DNA of 14,696 bases from Lachnospiraceae bacterium (GTDB lineage: Bacteria; Bacillota; Clostridia; Lachnospirales; Lachnospiraceae), in NCBI GenBank assembly GCA_017444545.1, contig JAFSWJ010000297.1, positions 1-14,696 on the forward strand. Reading direction: 5' to 3'. This document shows, piece by piece, positions 1 to 6,661 of the stretch (the first letter of the stretch is position 1; the number at the start of each line of letters is the position of its first letter). The position numbers were made by a program, and so were the translations under genes. The notes beneath the pieces are model-generated. The model was not told where the DNA came from. It did no database searches and worked only from the letters and a program-made list of their open reading frames with translations.

Positions 1-284
1 AGGCGACCGGAGAAAAGATCCCGGAAGGCTTTACTCTGAAGGCTGTTGAGCAGGATCCGAATTATTCGGCGACCTTTGTTATCCCGGATCTTGTCAGCGA
101 GGAACTGACAGAAGGCGAGATGAAGGAAATGGCCGGCGGTATAAGCTTCATACTTGGTATTTCGGCGTGCGCTGCGGCCGTGGCAGTAGCAGGATGTCCT
201 GCCGATGCATGTGCGGCGGCAGGATGTGCATTTGATGCGTGCGCAGCCCAGGCCTGCGGAGCAAAGGGTCATACAGGATGCTGA
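1..284 (+). CDS. NHLP-leader RiPP precursor peptide, 5' partial (precursor 1)
   Basis: The reading frame is open from base 3 and ends at TGA 282-284; the start lies left of the window. The 93 visible residues are the end of a nitrile-hydratase-alpha-like leader (NHLP type) closing at Met-Ala-Gly-Gly (visible residues 43-46), then a 47-residue core. The leader aligns closely with precursor 2 downstream: both have ATG(E/K)(K/E)IP, EQDP and a proline-containing segment before MAGG, so they are paralogs. The core begins with a hydrophobic stretch (ISFILGI) and then becomes rich in Ala, Gly and Cys. Its cysteines are at core positions 10, 19, 24, 29, 34, 39 and 47, so five fall exactly five residues apart. 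Cleavage after Gly-Gly is inferred from the family. The two radical SAM genes downstream are the likely modifying enzymes. The mature product is unknown. Confidence 0.85.
   Translation, partial: ATGEKIPEGFTLKAVEQDPNYSATFVIPDLVSEELTEGEMKEMAGGISFILGISACAAAVAVAGCPADACAAAGCAFDACAAQACGAKGHTGC
192..266 (+). repeat. Five cysteine pentads in the core of precursor 1
   Basis: Five consecutive five-codon units encode (A/G)-C-x-x-x, for example GCPAD, ACAAA and GCAFD. Residue 3 after each Cys is Asp, Ala, Asp, Gln and Lys in order. The codons vary (tgt and tgc, different Ala codons), so the period is kept at the protein level and is not a recent perfect DNA duplication. Confidence 0.8.
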
Positions 285-294
285 TATTATAAAC

Positions 295-312
295 CGGAAC
301 ATTTTTGTTCCG
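295..312 (+). other. Short hairpin between the two precursor genes
   Basis: CGGAACA (295-301) pairs with TGTTCCG (306-312) around a TTTT loop, 7 base pairs. An A-rich tract follows directly instead of a U tract, so it is a poor terminator. It may stabilise or space the precursor mRNA just ahead of the strong ribosome binding site of precursor 2. Confidence 0.45.
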
Positions 313-342
313 AAAAAATAATTTTTAAGGAGGATACATTTT

Positions 343-654
343 ATGAGTTGGACACAGAAGGACATGGAAAAGAGTTATCAGGATCTGCTTTTGAAGGCAG
401 TAACAGACGCTGATTTCAGGAAAGAGCTTCTGGCAGATCCCAATGCAGCCATTTCAAAGGCTACAGGCAAGGAGATCCCCGCTGATTACAAGATCCGCAT
501 CATCGAGCAGGATCCCGCATATCAGGCAACCTTCTTCCTTCCCGAATTTGCAGGCGAAGAGGTTTCCGAGAATGAGCTTACCGCAATGGCAGGAGGATCA
601 TGCGGTGCAAATGCATGCGCAGCAAACGGATGCGCAGGTCAGGTAACAAAGTAA
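343..654 (+). CDS. NHLP-leader RiPP precursor peptide (precursor 2)
   Basis: A 103-residue peptide with a near-perfect ribosome binding site AAGGAGG (327-333), nine bases before the ATG. Residues 1-85 form an NHLP-type leader (acidic and helical, with LLADP, IP, IEQDP and FFLPEF motifs) ending in Ala-Met-Ala-Gly-Gly at 81-85. The core is residues 86-103 and starts SCGANAC. Its cysteines at 87, 92 and 97 have the same five-residue period as precursor 1. Family knowledge predicts that the leader guides maturases to the core and is removed after Gly-Gly. The immediate downstream genes are two radical SAM enzymes and a membrane protease. Whether both precursors are modified identically, or act as a two-component product, cannot be told from sequence. 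Confidence 0.9.
   Translation: MSWTQKDMEKSYQDLLLKAVTDADFRKELLADPNAAISKATGKEIPADYKIRIIEQDPAYQATFFLPEFAGEEVSENELTAMAGGSCGANACAANGCAGQVTK
598..642 (+). repeat. Three cysteine pentads in the core of precursor 2
   Basis: Three consecutive units encode SCGAN, ACAAN and GCAGQ. Each has Cys at position 2 and a polar Asn or Gln at position 5, matching the pentad pattern in precursor 1. Confidence 0.8.
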
Positions 655-671
655 GTATCGGTTTTTCAGGG

Positions 672-700
672 ATCGGGCAGGATTTTCCTGCCCGATTTTT
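672..700 (+). terminator. Hairpin with U tract between precursors and enzymes (attenuator)
   Basis: ATCGGGCAGGA (672-682) pairs perfectly with TCCTGCCCGAT (686-696) around TTT, followed by TTTT to base 700. This is an intrinsic-terminator shape with a strong stem and a fairly short U tract. No convincing promoter lies between it and the next gene, so partial read-through would give high precursor and low enzyme levels, as is common for RiPP clusters. Full termination with an unseen promoter is the alternative. Confidence 0.75.
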
Positions 701-719
701 GTACAGATAATGAGCCGGG

Positions 720-753
720 TGGAAATATGCATGCCTGCACGCAAATATTTCCA
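720..753 (+). repeat. Imperfect inverted repeat upstream of the radical SAM gene
   Basis: TGGAAATAT (720-728) is the exact inverse of 745-753. The inner bases 729-733 pair with 738-742 except for one A-C mismatch, and AA (743-744) is bulged. No T run follows, so it is not an obvious terminator. It may be an RNA structure or a protein site in the 133-base gap between precursor 2 and the maturase. Confidence 0.5.
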
Positions 754-787
754 TTTGGGAAAAAGCAGCAAAAAGGATTAGCGTGAA

Positions 788-2674
788 ATGAGAAAAAACA
801 AGGCGGATGTTGTTCTGATCCAGATGCCCCATACATGGCTCAACCCATCTCTTGCACTGGGACTTTTAAAGGCGGATCTGCATGCGGAAGGTATTTCAAA
901 TGAGATCATCTACGCTTCTCATCATTATATCGACTTTATCGGCAAAAAGCTTTACAAAAAAGCCGAGAGATGTCTTGATCCCATAGATTGTGCATGGGAG
1001 ATGCTTTTTGCGCCCTTCACGGATTTTGAGCCCATGGAGGATGCTCTGTCCGTCATTGAAAAGATCTGCCGGTCAAAGAGCGTATTTTATTCGCAGTACA
1101 GGGAAAGGTTTTCATCGGAGGAGCTTTGGGATATCCTTAAAGGACTCTGGCCTGTACTTCTTGAAAAAACCGACAGTTTTCTTGAGTATGAAGCGGAACT
1201 TATACTAAAAAGAAAGCCGAAGGTTGTGGGATGTTCCGTGCTGACTGAACAGAGAAATGCTTCCTTTGCGATGCTTAAAAGGATAAAGGAAAAGCAGCCT
1301 GAGGTTGCAACGATCATCGGGGGAGGGCTTTTTGCAGGAGATGCCGGACCTGCAGTTTCCTCACATCTGCCCTCCATTGATTACGTTTTTTCAGGTGAGG
1401 GAGACGGGGCGCTCGGAAAGGGCTGCGCCCTGATCATGAAAGGCAAAAGAGAGGAACTATTGCTACAGCATCCCGAATTTCTCGTTCCCGGAGCCCCGGC
1501 TGTAAACAGGGCGGTAAAAGATATGAATGATGTTCCCGTCCCTGATTATACGGAGTACTTTGCCCAGCTTAAAAAAGACGGATTTGTGCCGGATGACGGC
1601 CTTGTCCTTATTATGGAATCCTCAAGGGGATGCTGGTGGGGACAGAAAAACAGATGCAGGTTCTGCGGACTTCATTCCTGTCAGGATACTTTAAGACACA
1701 GAAAAAAGTCGGAGGACAGGGTGTGGAAGGAACTGAACATACTCCGGAAAAAATACGGTGTGTCGAAGTTTATCTTTTCGGACTGTATCATTGACATGGG
1801 ATTTGTCAAAAATCTTCCCGAGGATCCGCCGGATGAAAGACGGGGACTCAGCATACTTGCAGAATGCAAATCAAACCTCAGGGATGAGGACATGAGAAGA
1901 CTTAGGAAAAACGGATTTACGCGTCTGCAGCCCGGGATAGAATCGCTTTCGGATGAGCTTTTAAACCTCATGAACAAGGGAGCATCAACCATAGACCAGC
2001 TTGCCTGCTTAAAGTATGCCAGAAAATACGGAGTGGGATTGTACTGGAATATAATCTATGCACTTCCGGGAGAAAAAAAGGAGTGGTATGAAGGTATGCT
2101 TGAGATCATGAAGCATATCCATCATTTCCAGCATCCGACAGGGATGCTTCCCATGATGCTCATGAGAAACAGTGTGTTTTTTGAGGATCATGAAGCTTTT
2201 GGGATACATACCGTCCGTACACGGATCAATGAAAGGGCATGTGATCCGGATATAGATTTTTCTTTCAGGACTGCCTATGTTTTTGAAACTCCGGATGTTA
2301 CAGTGGATGAGGATCTGGAAGAAAGGCTTTTTGCGGAGTTTGAAAGCTGGAGAAGGGACTACAGGTCAGGGAAGAACCTCATCATGAGCGAGACTGAGGA
2401 CTGTACCCTGATAAGGGATACCAGGGGATCGGGGTTAAGAAAGGTCTTCCGGCTCACCGGTGCTGCAAGAAAGATAAACGAACTTGCCTTTGAGACGGTA
2501 TCGGAAAAGCGGGTCATGGAAGAAATGCATGGATGCTACAGTGAACCGGAGATACAGGATGCGATCGACATGCTGACCAGAAACCGGCTCCTTTTCAGGC
2601 AGAACGGACGGTTACTGTCTCTGGTTCTTCCCGAAAACAGATGGATGCCTGCGGACAGAGGAACGGAGGGATAA
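788..2674 (+). CDS. B12-binding radical SAM RiPP maturase (RiPP maturation radical SAM protein 1 type)
   Basis: A 628-residue protein with an N-terminal Rossmann-like cobalamin-binding region. Its clearest part is residues 144-215, with PKVVGCSVL, IIGGG and the SGEGDG motif at 202-207. A radical SAM domain follows. The cluster-binding cysteines are 282, 290 and 293 in the stretch SSRGCWWG...CRFCGLH, a CX7CX2C spacing rather than CX3CX2C. This SRGCWWG form is typical, from family knowledge, of radical SAM enzymes encoded beside NHLP precursors. A C-terminal domain after about residue 540 resembles a small winged-helix module and may contact the leader. The expected chemistry is radical-based core modification such as C-methylation, but the reaction cannot be assigned from sequence. 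The start ATG is preceded by AAAGGA. The stop overlaps the next start as TAATG, so translation is coupled. Confidence 0.85.
   Translation: MRKNKADVVLIQMPHTWLNPSLALGLLKADLHAEGISNEIIYASHHYIDFIGKKLYKKAERCLDPIDCAWEMLFAPFTDFEPMEDALSVIEKICRSKSVFYSQYRERFSSEELWDILKGLWPVLLEKTDSFLEYEAELILKRKPKVVGCSVLTEQRNASFAMLKRIKEKQPEVATIIGGGLFAGDAGPAVSSHLPSIDYVFSGEGDGALGKGCALIMKGKREELLLQHPEFLVPGAPAVNRAVKDMNDVPVPDYTEYFAQLKKDGFVPDDGLVLIMESSRGCWWGQKNRCRFCGLHSCQDTLRHRKKSEDRVWKELNILRKKYGVSKFIFSDCIIDMGFVKNLPEDPPDERRGLSILAECKSNLRDEDMRRLRKNGFTRLQPGIESLSDELLNLMNKGASTIDQLACLKYARKYGVGLYWNIIYALPGEKKEWYEGMLEIMKHIHHFQHPTGMLPMMLMRNSVFFEDHEAFGIHTVRTRINERACDPDIDFSFRTAYVFETPDVTVDEDLEERLFAEFESWRRDYRSGKNLIMSETEDCTLIRDTRGSGLRKVFRLTGAARKINELAFETVSEKRVMEEMHGCYSEPEIQDAIDMLTRNRLLFRQNGRLLSLVLPENRWMPADRGTEG
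2665..2669 (+). promoter_or_regulatory. Ribosome binding site fixing the SPASM maturase start
   Basis: GGAGG lies four bases before ATG 2674. An in-frame ATG at 2641 has no such site and would extend 11 codons into the upstream gene, so 2674 is preferred. Confidence 0.7.
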
Positions 2675-4065
2675 TGTATTACAGATTGACGGATGATTAC
2701 ACCCTGCATTCATTTTTGTACAGGAACTACTATCTCTATCATCGAAGTAAACCTGAACCGTCACAGATAAACGAAAAGGATTTCATGCTCCTTCTTGATT
2801 GTGATTCAAAACATGATCTGATCGAAAGTGAACCGATCCATATCCTGACAGACAAGGGGATCATAGAACCCTGCGGCAAAGGGGAGGCTTCATCCGGCAG
2901 GGTATTTCATCAGCATCATGAGCATCGCTATGTTCAGGCGATCAACCTCATGGTCACCGGAAAGTGCAATTATAACTGCCTGCACTGCTTCAATGCTTCC
3001 GACAACGCAGACCGCATGGAGGAATGGGAGTTAAAGGATCTTGTAAGGCTTTTTGAGGAAGCGGCATCATGCGGGATACACTCCGTAACCCTGACAGGCG
3101 GTGAACCCATGCTTCATCCGCATTTCAGGGAAATAGTGCAGGAGATCAAACGAAACGGTCTGGTGCTTGAAAAGCTTACGACAAACGGATTTTTCATAAA
3201 TGAAGACATCCTCGATATGTTTTTGGAAATGGGGATCTCCCCCCAGATAAAGATCTCCTTTGACGGGATCTATCATCACAATTACATGCGCGGGCACAAG
3301 GGGGCTATAGAGAGTACGCTGTCCGCATTCCGGCTTTGTAAAAAAAAGGGCTTTGATACATTTGCCCAGACACAGGTCTTTAAAGACAATCTGCCAACCA
3401 TGAAGGACACCCTTTGTCTTCTCGAGGATGCGGGAGTGAAGACAATGCGGATAATAAGAACAACGCCCCCTCCCCGCTGGGCACTGACTCAGCCTGAGGG
3501 AAGTCTGTCCTTTGATGAATATTTTGAAGCCATGATGGATCTTGCAAAATGGTATATGGGCACAAGGCATGAAGCAGATCTGATCATGTGGCGCTTTCTT
3601 GTACTGTCATCAAAAAGAGGGACTTATCATATGATAAATGTCACACAGAAGGACGGAATTTACCGGCCTGCTTCATCAGTGTGTCTGGGCAGCCGTATGA
3701 TGATGGCCATCACCTGCGAGGGGGATGTTATTCCGTGCATGCAGCTTGGAGGGATCCTTTCGGATCTGGGAGTTAAATTTGACAGTTTGAAAGAACGGTG
3801 TCTTACCGATATTATAAAGGAAGGCAGATGGCTTGATGCCGTATGCCGCAACCGCTACTGGCTCCGTGAGAATAACAGGAAATGTGACGAATGTGAGTGG
3901 TTCGGATACTGCGGCGGAGGATGCAGGGCTTTGGGCATACTTGATTCGGATGTGAGAAAGGGGATCTATGAAAGCAGTGCTTCAGATCCACTGGCCTGTG
4001 TCTTTTTCAAAAACGGCTGGTTTGAAAGGATAAAGGAAGAGTTTAAGGATTATGAAGAAGTATGA
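2674..4065 (+). CDS. Radical SAM/SPASM peptide maturase
   Basis: A 463-residue protein from ATG 2674. Residues 1-90 form a divergent N-terminal segment that could be a leader-recognition domain. The radical SAM motif GKCNYNCLHC gives Cys98, Cys102 and Cys105 in the classical CX3CX2C spacing, followed by TLTGGEP (SAM-binding GGE). The C-terminal SPASM region has the usual cysteine series: C in SSVCLG, ITCEGDVIPC, CDEC, then YCGGGC and a final DPLAC. It therefore probably binds two auxiliary Fe-S clusters. SPASM maturases typically cross-link peptides, for example Cys thiol to carbon (sactipeptides, ranthipeptides). The Cys-rich cores upstream fit a thioether-forming role, but that is inference. 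The gene overlaps the upstream stop by one base and the next gene by 14, indicating one operon. Confidence 0.87.
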   Translation: MYYRLTDDYTLHSFLYRNYYLYHRSKPEPSQINEKDFMLLLDCDSKHDLIESEPIHILTDKGIIEPCGKGEASSGRVFHQHHEHRYVQAINLMVTGKCNYNCLHCFNASDNADRMEEWELKDLVRLFEEAASCGIHSVTLTGGEPMLHPHFREIVQEIKRNGLVLEKLTTNGFFINEDILDMFLEMGISPQIKISFDGIYHHNYMRGHKGAIESTLSAFRLCKKKGFDTFAQTQVFKDNLPTMKDTLCLLEDAGVKTMRIIRTTPPPRWALTQPEGSLSFDEYFEAMMDLAKWYMGTRHEADLIMWRFLVLSSKRGTYHMINVTQKDGIYRPASSVCLGSRMMMAITCEGDVIPCMQLGGILSDLGVKFDSLKERCLTDIIKEGRWLDAVCRNRYWLRENNRKCDECEWFGYCGGGCRALGILDSDVRKGIYESSASDPLACVFFKNGWFERIKEEFKDYEEV

Positions 4066-4717
4066 TATGGCCGGACTTGCTTCAGGTCTGGCAGGGATTT
4101 TCATCGTGGTATATGCCGTAAATCTTTTTTACGGATATGTTCTGGGAGGGCTGTCTGTTCTTTTGAGGATGCCTTTAATGGTGGTTGCCTATTGGAGTAT
4201 TGCCCTTGTTCCCTGTCTCATATCACGATACCTGAAAGACAGAGCATCGGATCTGGGTTTTAAGGGAAATGAGGTTTGGCGCCAGCTGTTTACAGGTATC
4301 CTGACCGGCGCGGGCATGTCTGTCGTTTTAACTCTTGTTCCTCACCTTGCAGGTTTTGGGGAATATGTTGACAATGAGCGCAGGTACATATACCTGTGGC
4401 AGTTTATTTTTGAATTTGTCTATTGTATCGGTGCTGTGAGTCTGGTGGAGGAGTTCTGTTTCCGTGGATTTGTTTTTGCCCGTATAAAAAATCTGACCGG
4501 AAGGGAAAGCCTTGCAATAGCGGGTTCGTCGGTCTTTTTCGGTCTGTTTCATATGTTTTCGGGAGATCCATTGCAGCTTGTCATCACATCAGCCATAGGA
4601 GTTTTTTTCTGTCTTTGCAGATCAAAACTGAAGTACTGTTCCACGCTTTCCCTTATTATTGCCCACGGCATCTATGATGCCATGATCTCTGTCTGGTCAT
4701 CCGTGTTTTTTTCATGA
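4052..4717 (+). CDS. CPBP-family intramembrane metalloprotease
   Basis: A 221-residue polytopic membrane protein of the CPBP (CAAX protease and bacteriocin-processing, Abi) family. Hydrophobic segments run through about residues 8-32, 40-58, 78-98, 115-132, 153-168 and 175-190. The three conserved motifs are present: EEFCFRG (Glu133, Glu134, Arg138), FGLFH (Phe163, His167) and HGIYD (His205, Asp209), so the active site looks intact. It overlaps the SPASM gene by 14 bases and closes the cluster. By context it may cut the leader from the modified peptide or give self-protection, both roles known for CPBP proteins near bacteriocin genes. ATG 4052 has only a weak ribosome binding site; ATG 4064 is an alternative. 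Confidence 0.85.
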   Translation: MKKYDMAGLASGLAGIFIVVYAVNLFYGYVLGGLSVLLRMPLMVVAYWSIALVPCLISRYLKDRASDLGFKGNEVWRQLFTGILTGAGMSVVLTLVPHLAGFGEYVDNERRYIYLWQFIFEFVYCIGAVSLVEEFCFRGFVFARIKNLTGRESLAIAGSSVFFGLFHMFSGDPLQLVITSAIGVFFCLCRSKLKYCSTLSLIIAHGIYDAMISVWSSVFFS

Positions 4718-4728
4718 GCATGGGAAAG

Positions 4729-5028
4729 CTAATACAGAAGTCTGATCCTGATATTTGAAAAAAATACATACCAGACGACAAGAAGGATATGGAAAAGTAA
4801 TATGCCCGGAATGCTTATGAGAAACTTTTTTTTCTTTGTCTTGTGGTGGAATATGAACATACCTGCAAGAGCGCCGACGGAACCGCCAATAACGGCAAGC
4901 CAGATGAGAGCGGCCTCGCTGATCCGCCATTTTCCGGCCTTTGCCAGAGCCTTGTCAATGCCGTAGACCGCAAGGGCGATGAGATTTATGGATATGAGAT
5001 AAATAATGAAGATCTTTTCTATCGTCAT
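4729..5028 (-). CDS. DUF1294 small membrane protein
   Basis: A 99-residue protein with three likely membrane segments (about residues 5-23, 40-60 and 70-90). The DUF1294 signature is clear: YGIDKALA, then WRISE, then GGSVGALAGM and HHKTKKKKF. The function of this family is not established. It starts seven bases after the recombinase stop on the same strand and lacks a strong ribosome binding site, so translation is probably coupled to the recombinase. It converges on the protease gene with an 11-base gap and no recognisable terminator. Confidence 0.85.
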   Translation of the reverse strand: MTIEKIFIIYLISINLIALAVYGIDKALAKAGKWRISEAALIWLAVIGGSVGALAGMFIFHHKTKKKKFLISIPGILLFHILLVVWYVFFSNIRIRLLY

Positions 5029-5035
5029 TTTCCGA

Positions 5036-6079
5036 TCAGTCCTGGCTCAGATTTCTGACAGCCTCGATGGAGGCCTCGGTACTTGTGACATAGTGCATGG
5101 TGCTGGAGATGGAAGAGTGCCCCATGAGCTTCTGGACCTTTTCCACATCACCGGTCTTCATGAGCATGGTTTCCGCAAAGGTTGTACGGAGCTTGTGGGG
5201 AGTGATGCGGTCAGCCTTGTCGGGCACGCAGCCGTACATATATTTTTTCACCAGTTTTTCCACGGATCTGACACTGATCCTCTGCCCGGATCTGTTCAAA
5301 AATACAGCCGGTTCGTTCTTTGGCGGGTTATACAGTTCCCTTCCGTTTTCGATATAGTCTGCAAGTACTTTTTCCGCATTGTCCGACATATAGACAGTAT
5401 CAAAGTTTCCTCCCTTGCGGTGGACGCTGATGCCGTGCTTTGAAAAATTCACATCGTTCAGGTTCATGCCCACAAGCTCGGAAACACGGATACCGGTATC
5501 CAGGAAGATGGTACAGATAGCCGTGTCTCGTTTTGAGGCTTTGATATCGTGAAATTTCAGCTGGTTTCTGGTAAGCCCCAAACCTGTGGATACAGTATTT
5601 ATAAGATCCTGTTTTTCGTCTTTTTCAAGGTAGATGATCTCCTTTTTTTTGACCCTGCCGCGTTTTATCATCTCAACCGGATTTGTGCTGATATAACCGT
5701 GGGCGGTCAGGTAGGAAAAGAGACGGTTGAGGCTTACCATATAATGCATGATGGTGGTCTCGCTGCATACCGAAAGACCGCTGTTGCTGTTTCTTTTCTT
5801 TGGCATTCGAAGGTCATGAAGAAATTCGGCGATATCCTCATCCGAAAGTTCTCCCATATCCTCAACGGTGATCTCTTTCAGACCCTTTTTTGAAAAATAC
5901 GGATTGTTTTCAAGGAGAAAATCAAAAAAGGTATGAAGCTGGCTGGCATAGGAATAAAGAGTCATGCCGGAAAGATGGTTTTCCTCCGACATGAAAAAAC
6001 TCCGCACGAAACGCGGCATGTCCTTATTTATCGCCTCGGCCTTGAAACGGGCCTCGTTTTCCCTGTCTTCCTTGTACAT
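5036..6079 (-). CDS. Tyrosine recombinase (XerC/D-like integrase)
   Basis: A 347-residue site-specific recombinase. The N-terminal core-binding (SAM-like) domain spans about residues 20-130 and the catalytic domain about 150-340. All catalytic residues are visible: Arg198 in TGIRVSEL, Lys222 in RKGG, His295 and Arg298 in TPHKLR, His321 in MGHSS, and nucleophile Tyr330. The enzyme should be active. At 347 residues it is longer than the roughly 300 of XerC/XerD, with extra sequence in the N-terminal half. It could be a chromosome dimer resolution homolog or a mobile-element integrase; no excisionase, phage genes or att repeats are visible. The ATG at 6079 has GGAG seven bases upstream. It is transcribed towards the RiPP cluster and away from rplU. 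Confidence 0.9.
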   Translation of the reverse strand: MYKEDRENEARFKAEAINKDMPRFVRSFFMSEENHLSGMTLYSYASQLHTFFDFLLENNPYFSKKGLKEITVEDMGELSDEDIAEFLHDLRMPKKRNSNSGLSVCSETTIMHYMVSLNRLFSYLTAHGYISTNPVEMIKRGRVKKKEIIYLEKDEKQDLINTVSTGLGLTRNQLKFHDIKASKRDTAICTIFLDTGIRVSELVGMNLNDVNFSKHGISVHRKGGNFDTVYMSDNAEKVLADYIENGRELYNPPKNEPAVFLNRSGQRISVRSVEKLVKKYMYGCVPDKADRITPHKLRTTFAETMLMKTGDVEKVQKLMGHSSISSTMHYVTSTEASIEAVRNLSQD

Positions 6080-6116
6080 GAAGCATCTCCAGAAATAATG
6101 ACAATCCTCCGGTCCA

Positions 6117-6145
6117 ATCTTATGTAACCCTGTTTATGATAACAA
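6117..6145 (-). promoter_or_regulatory. Possible promoter of the recombinase gene
   Basis: Read on the minus strand, TTGTTA (6140-6145), a 17-base spacer and TAAGAT (6117-6122) match the vegetative promoter at 4/6 in each box. The site lies 38 bases before the start codon. Confidence 0.4.
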
Positions 6146-6209
6146 AAACCGGAAGACATGTCCATAGATTTTCCGTTAATCCTGTTGTTTTTTTGAAAAC
6201 AGTAAATGC

Positions 6210-6238
6210 TTGACAAATGCGGGTCCAATTGGTATTAT
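6210..6238 (+). promoter_or_regulatory. Vegetative promoter of rplU-prp-rpmA
   Basis: A perfect -35 TTGACA (6210-6215), 17-base spacer and -10 TATTAT (6233-6238) predict transcription from about 6245. This leaves an untranslated leader of about 83 bases before rplU. Confidence 0.85.
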
Positions 6239-6244
6239 TTGACG

Positions 6245-6318
6245 GTATGCCGCATGGAAAGGTAAAAGTGGCTTTTGTTATGAAGCCCACCGAAAACAGC
6301 GAGTTTTGAGATAAGGAG
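6245..6318 (+). promoter_or_regulatory. Structured 5' leader of rplU, candidate L21 autoregulatory leader
   Basis: The leader can form a stem of 6268-6274 with 6283-6290 (GTGGCTT with AAG-C-CCAC, one bulge) and a second short stem AAAAC (6293-6297) with GTTTT (6303-6307), just before the ribosome binding site. Low-GC Gram-positives are known to have an L21 leader RNA at this place. I infer a similar element from position and fold only; I have not matched it to the family consensus. Confidence 0.4.
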
Positions 6319-6320
6319 GT
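6313..6320 (+). promoter_or_regulatory. Ribosome binding site of rplU
   Basis: AAGGAGGT ends seven bases before ATG 6328. The in-frame GTG at 6319 falls inside this site, so it cannot be the start. Confidence 0.85.
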
Positions 6321-6327
6321 GTGCCGG

Positions 6328-6636
6328 ATGTACGCTATTATTGCAACAGGCGGAAAGCAGTACAAGGTCAGCGAAGGCGATGTGATCAAGGTAGAAAAGC
6401 TGAAAGCCGAAGAAGGTGAGACCGTTACATTTGATGAAGTCCTTGCAGTAGGCGGTGACAAACTCACGGTTGGCAATCCCACCGTCGAAAAGGCATCTGT
6501 AGCAGGCAAGGTCCTGAAGCAGGGCAGAGACAAAAAGGTCATTGTTTACAAGTACAAGAACAAGGGCGGTTATCACAAAAAGAACGGACACAGGCAAGCA
6601 TACACGGAAGTGCAGATCGACAAGATCAATGCTTAA
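6328..6636 (+). CDS. rplU: 50S ribosomal protein L21
   Basis: A 102-residue protein starting [14 protein letters not shown], the canonical L21 N-terminus. The conserved C-terminal [15 protein letters not shown] stretch contacts 23S rRNA. The length equals the family norm. It is first in an operon with prp and rpmA, a fixed Firmicutes arrangement, and is driven by the strong promoter at 6210-6238. The ATG at 6328 is chosen for its spacing from AAGGAGGT and for family length. Confidence 0.97.
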   Translation: MYAIIATGGKQYKVSEGDVIKVEKLKAEEGETVTFDEVLAVGGDKLTVGNPTVEKASVAGKVLKQGRDKKVIVYKYKNKGGYHKKNGHRQAYTEVQIDKINA

Positions 6637-6661
6637 TTGTGAAGAGAACTGATCTCACCAT

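Noticed and set aside
192..266. Short repeats in the precursor core as a CRISPR-like or DNA repeat array
   Set aside because: The repeats are imperfect at the DNA level, in frame and without spacers; they are amino-acid repeats in the core peptide.
295..312. Hairpin between precursors as a terminator
   Set aside because: An A-rich tract, not a U tract, follows the stem, and precursor 2 starts only 30 bases later.
2641..2673. Earlier in-frame ATG for the SPASM maturase
   Set aside because: It lies inside the upstream gene without a ribosome binding site, while ATG 2674 has GGAGG four bases upstream and couples to the upstream stop.
3067..3570. 167-codon open frame on the minus strand
   Set aside because: It mirrors the radical SAM domain of the SPASM maturase; its composition is that of a shadow frame.
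5006..5443. 145-codon open frame on the + strand opposite the recombinase
   Set aside because: It is antisense to a gene with complete catalytic motifs, shows no known family features and lacks a ribosome binding site.
6319..6327. GTG start for L21
   Set aside because: It overlaps the AAGGAGGT ribosome binding site and adds residues not found in L21.
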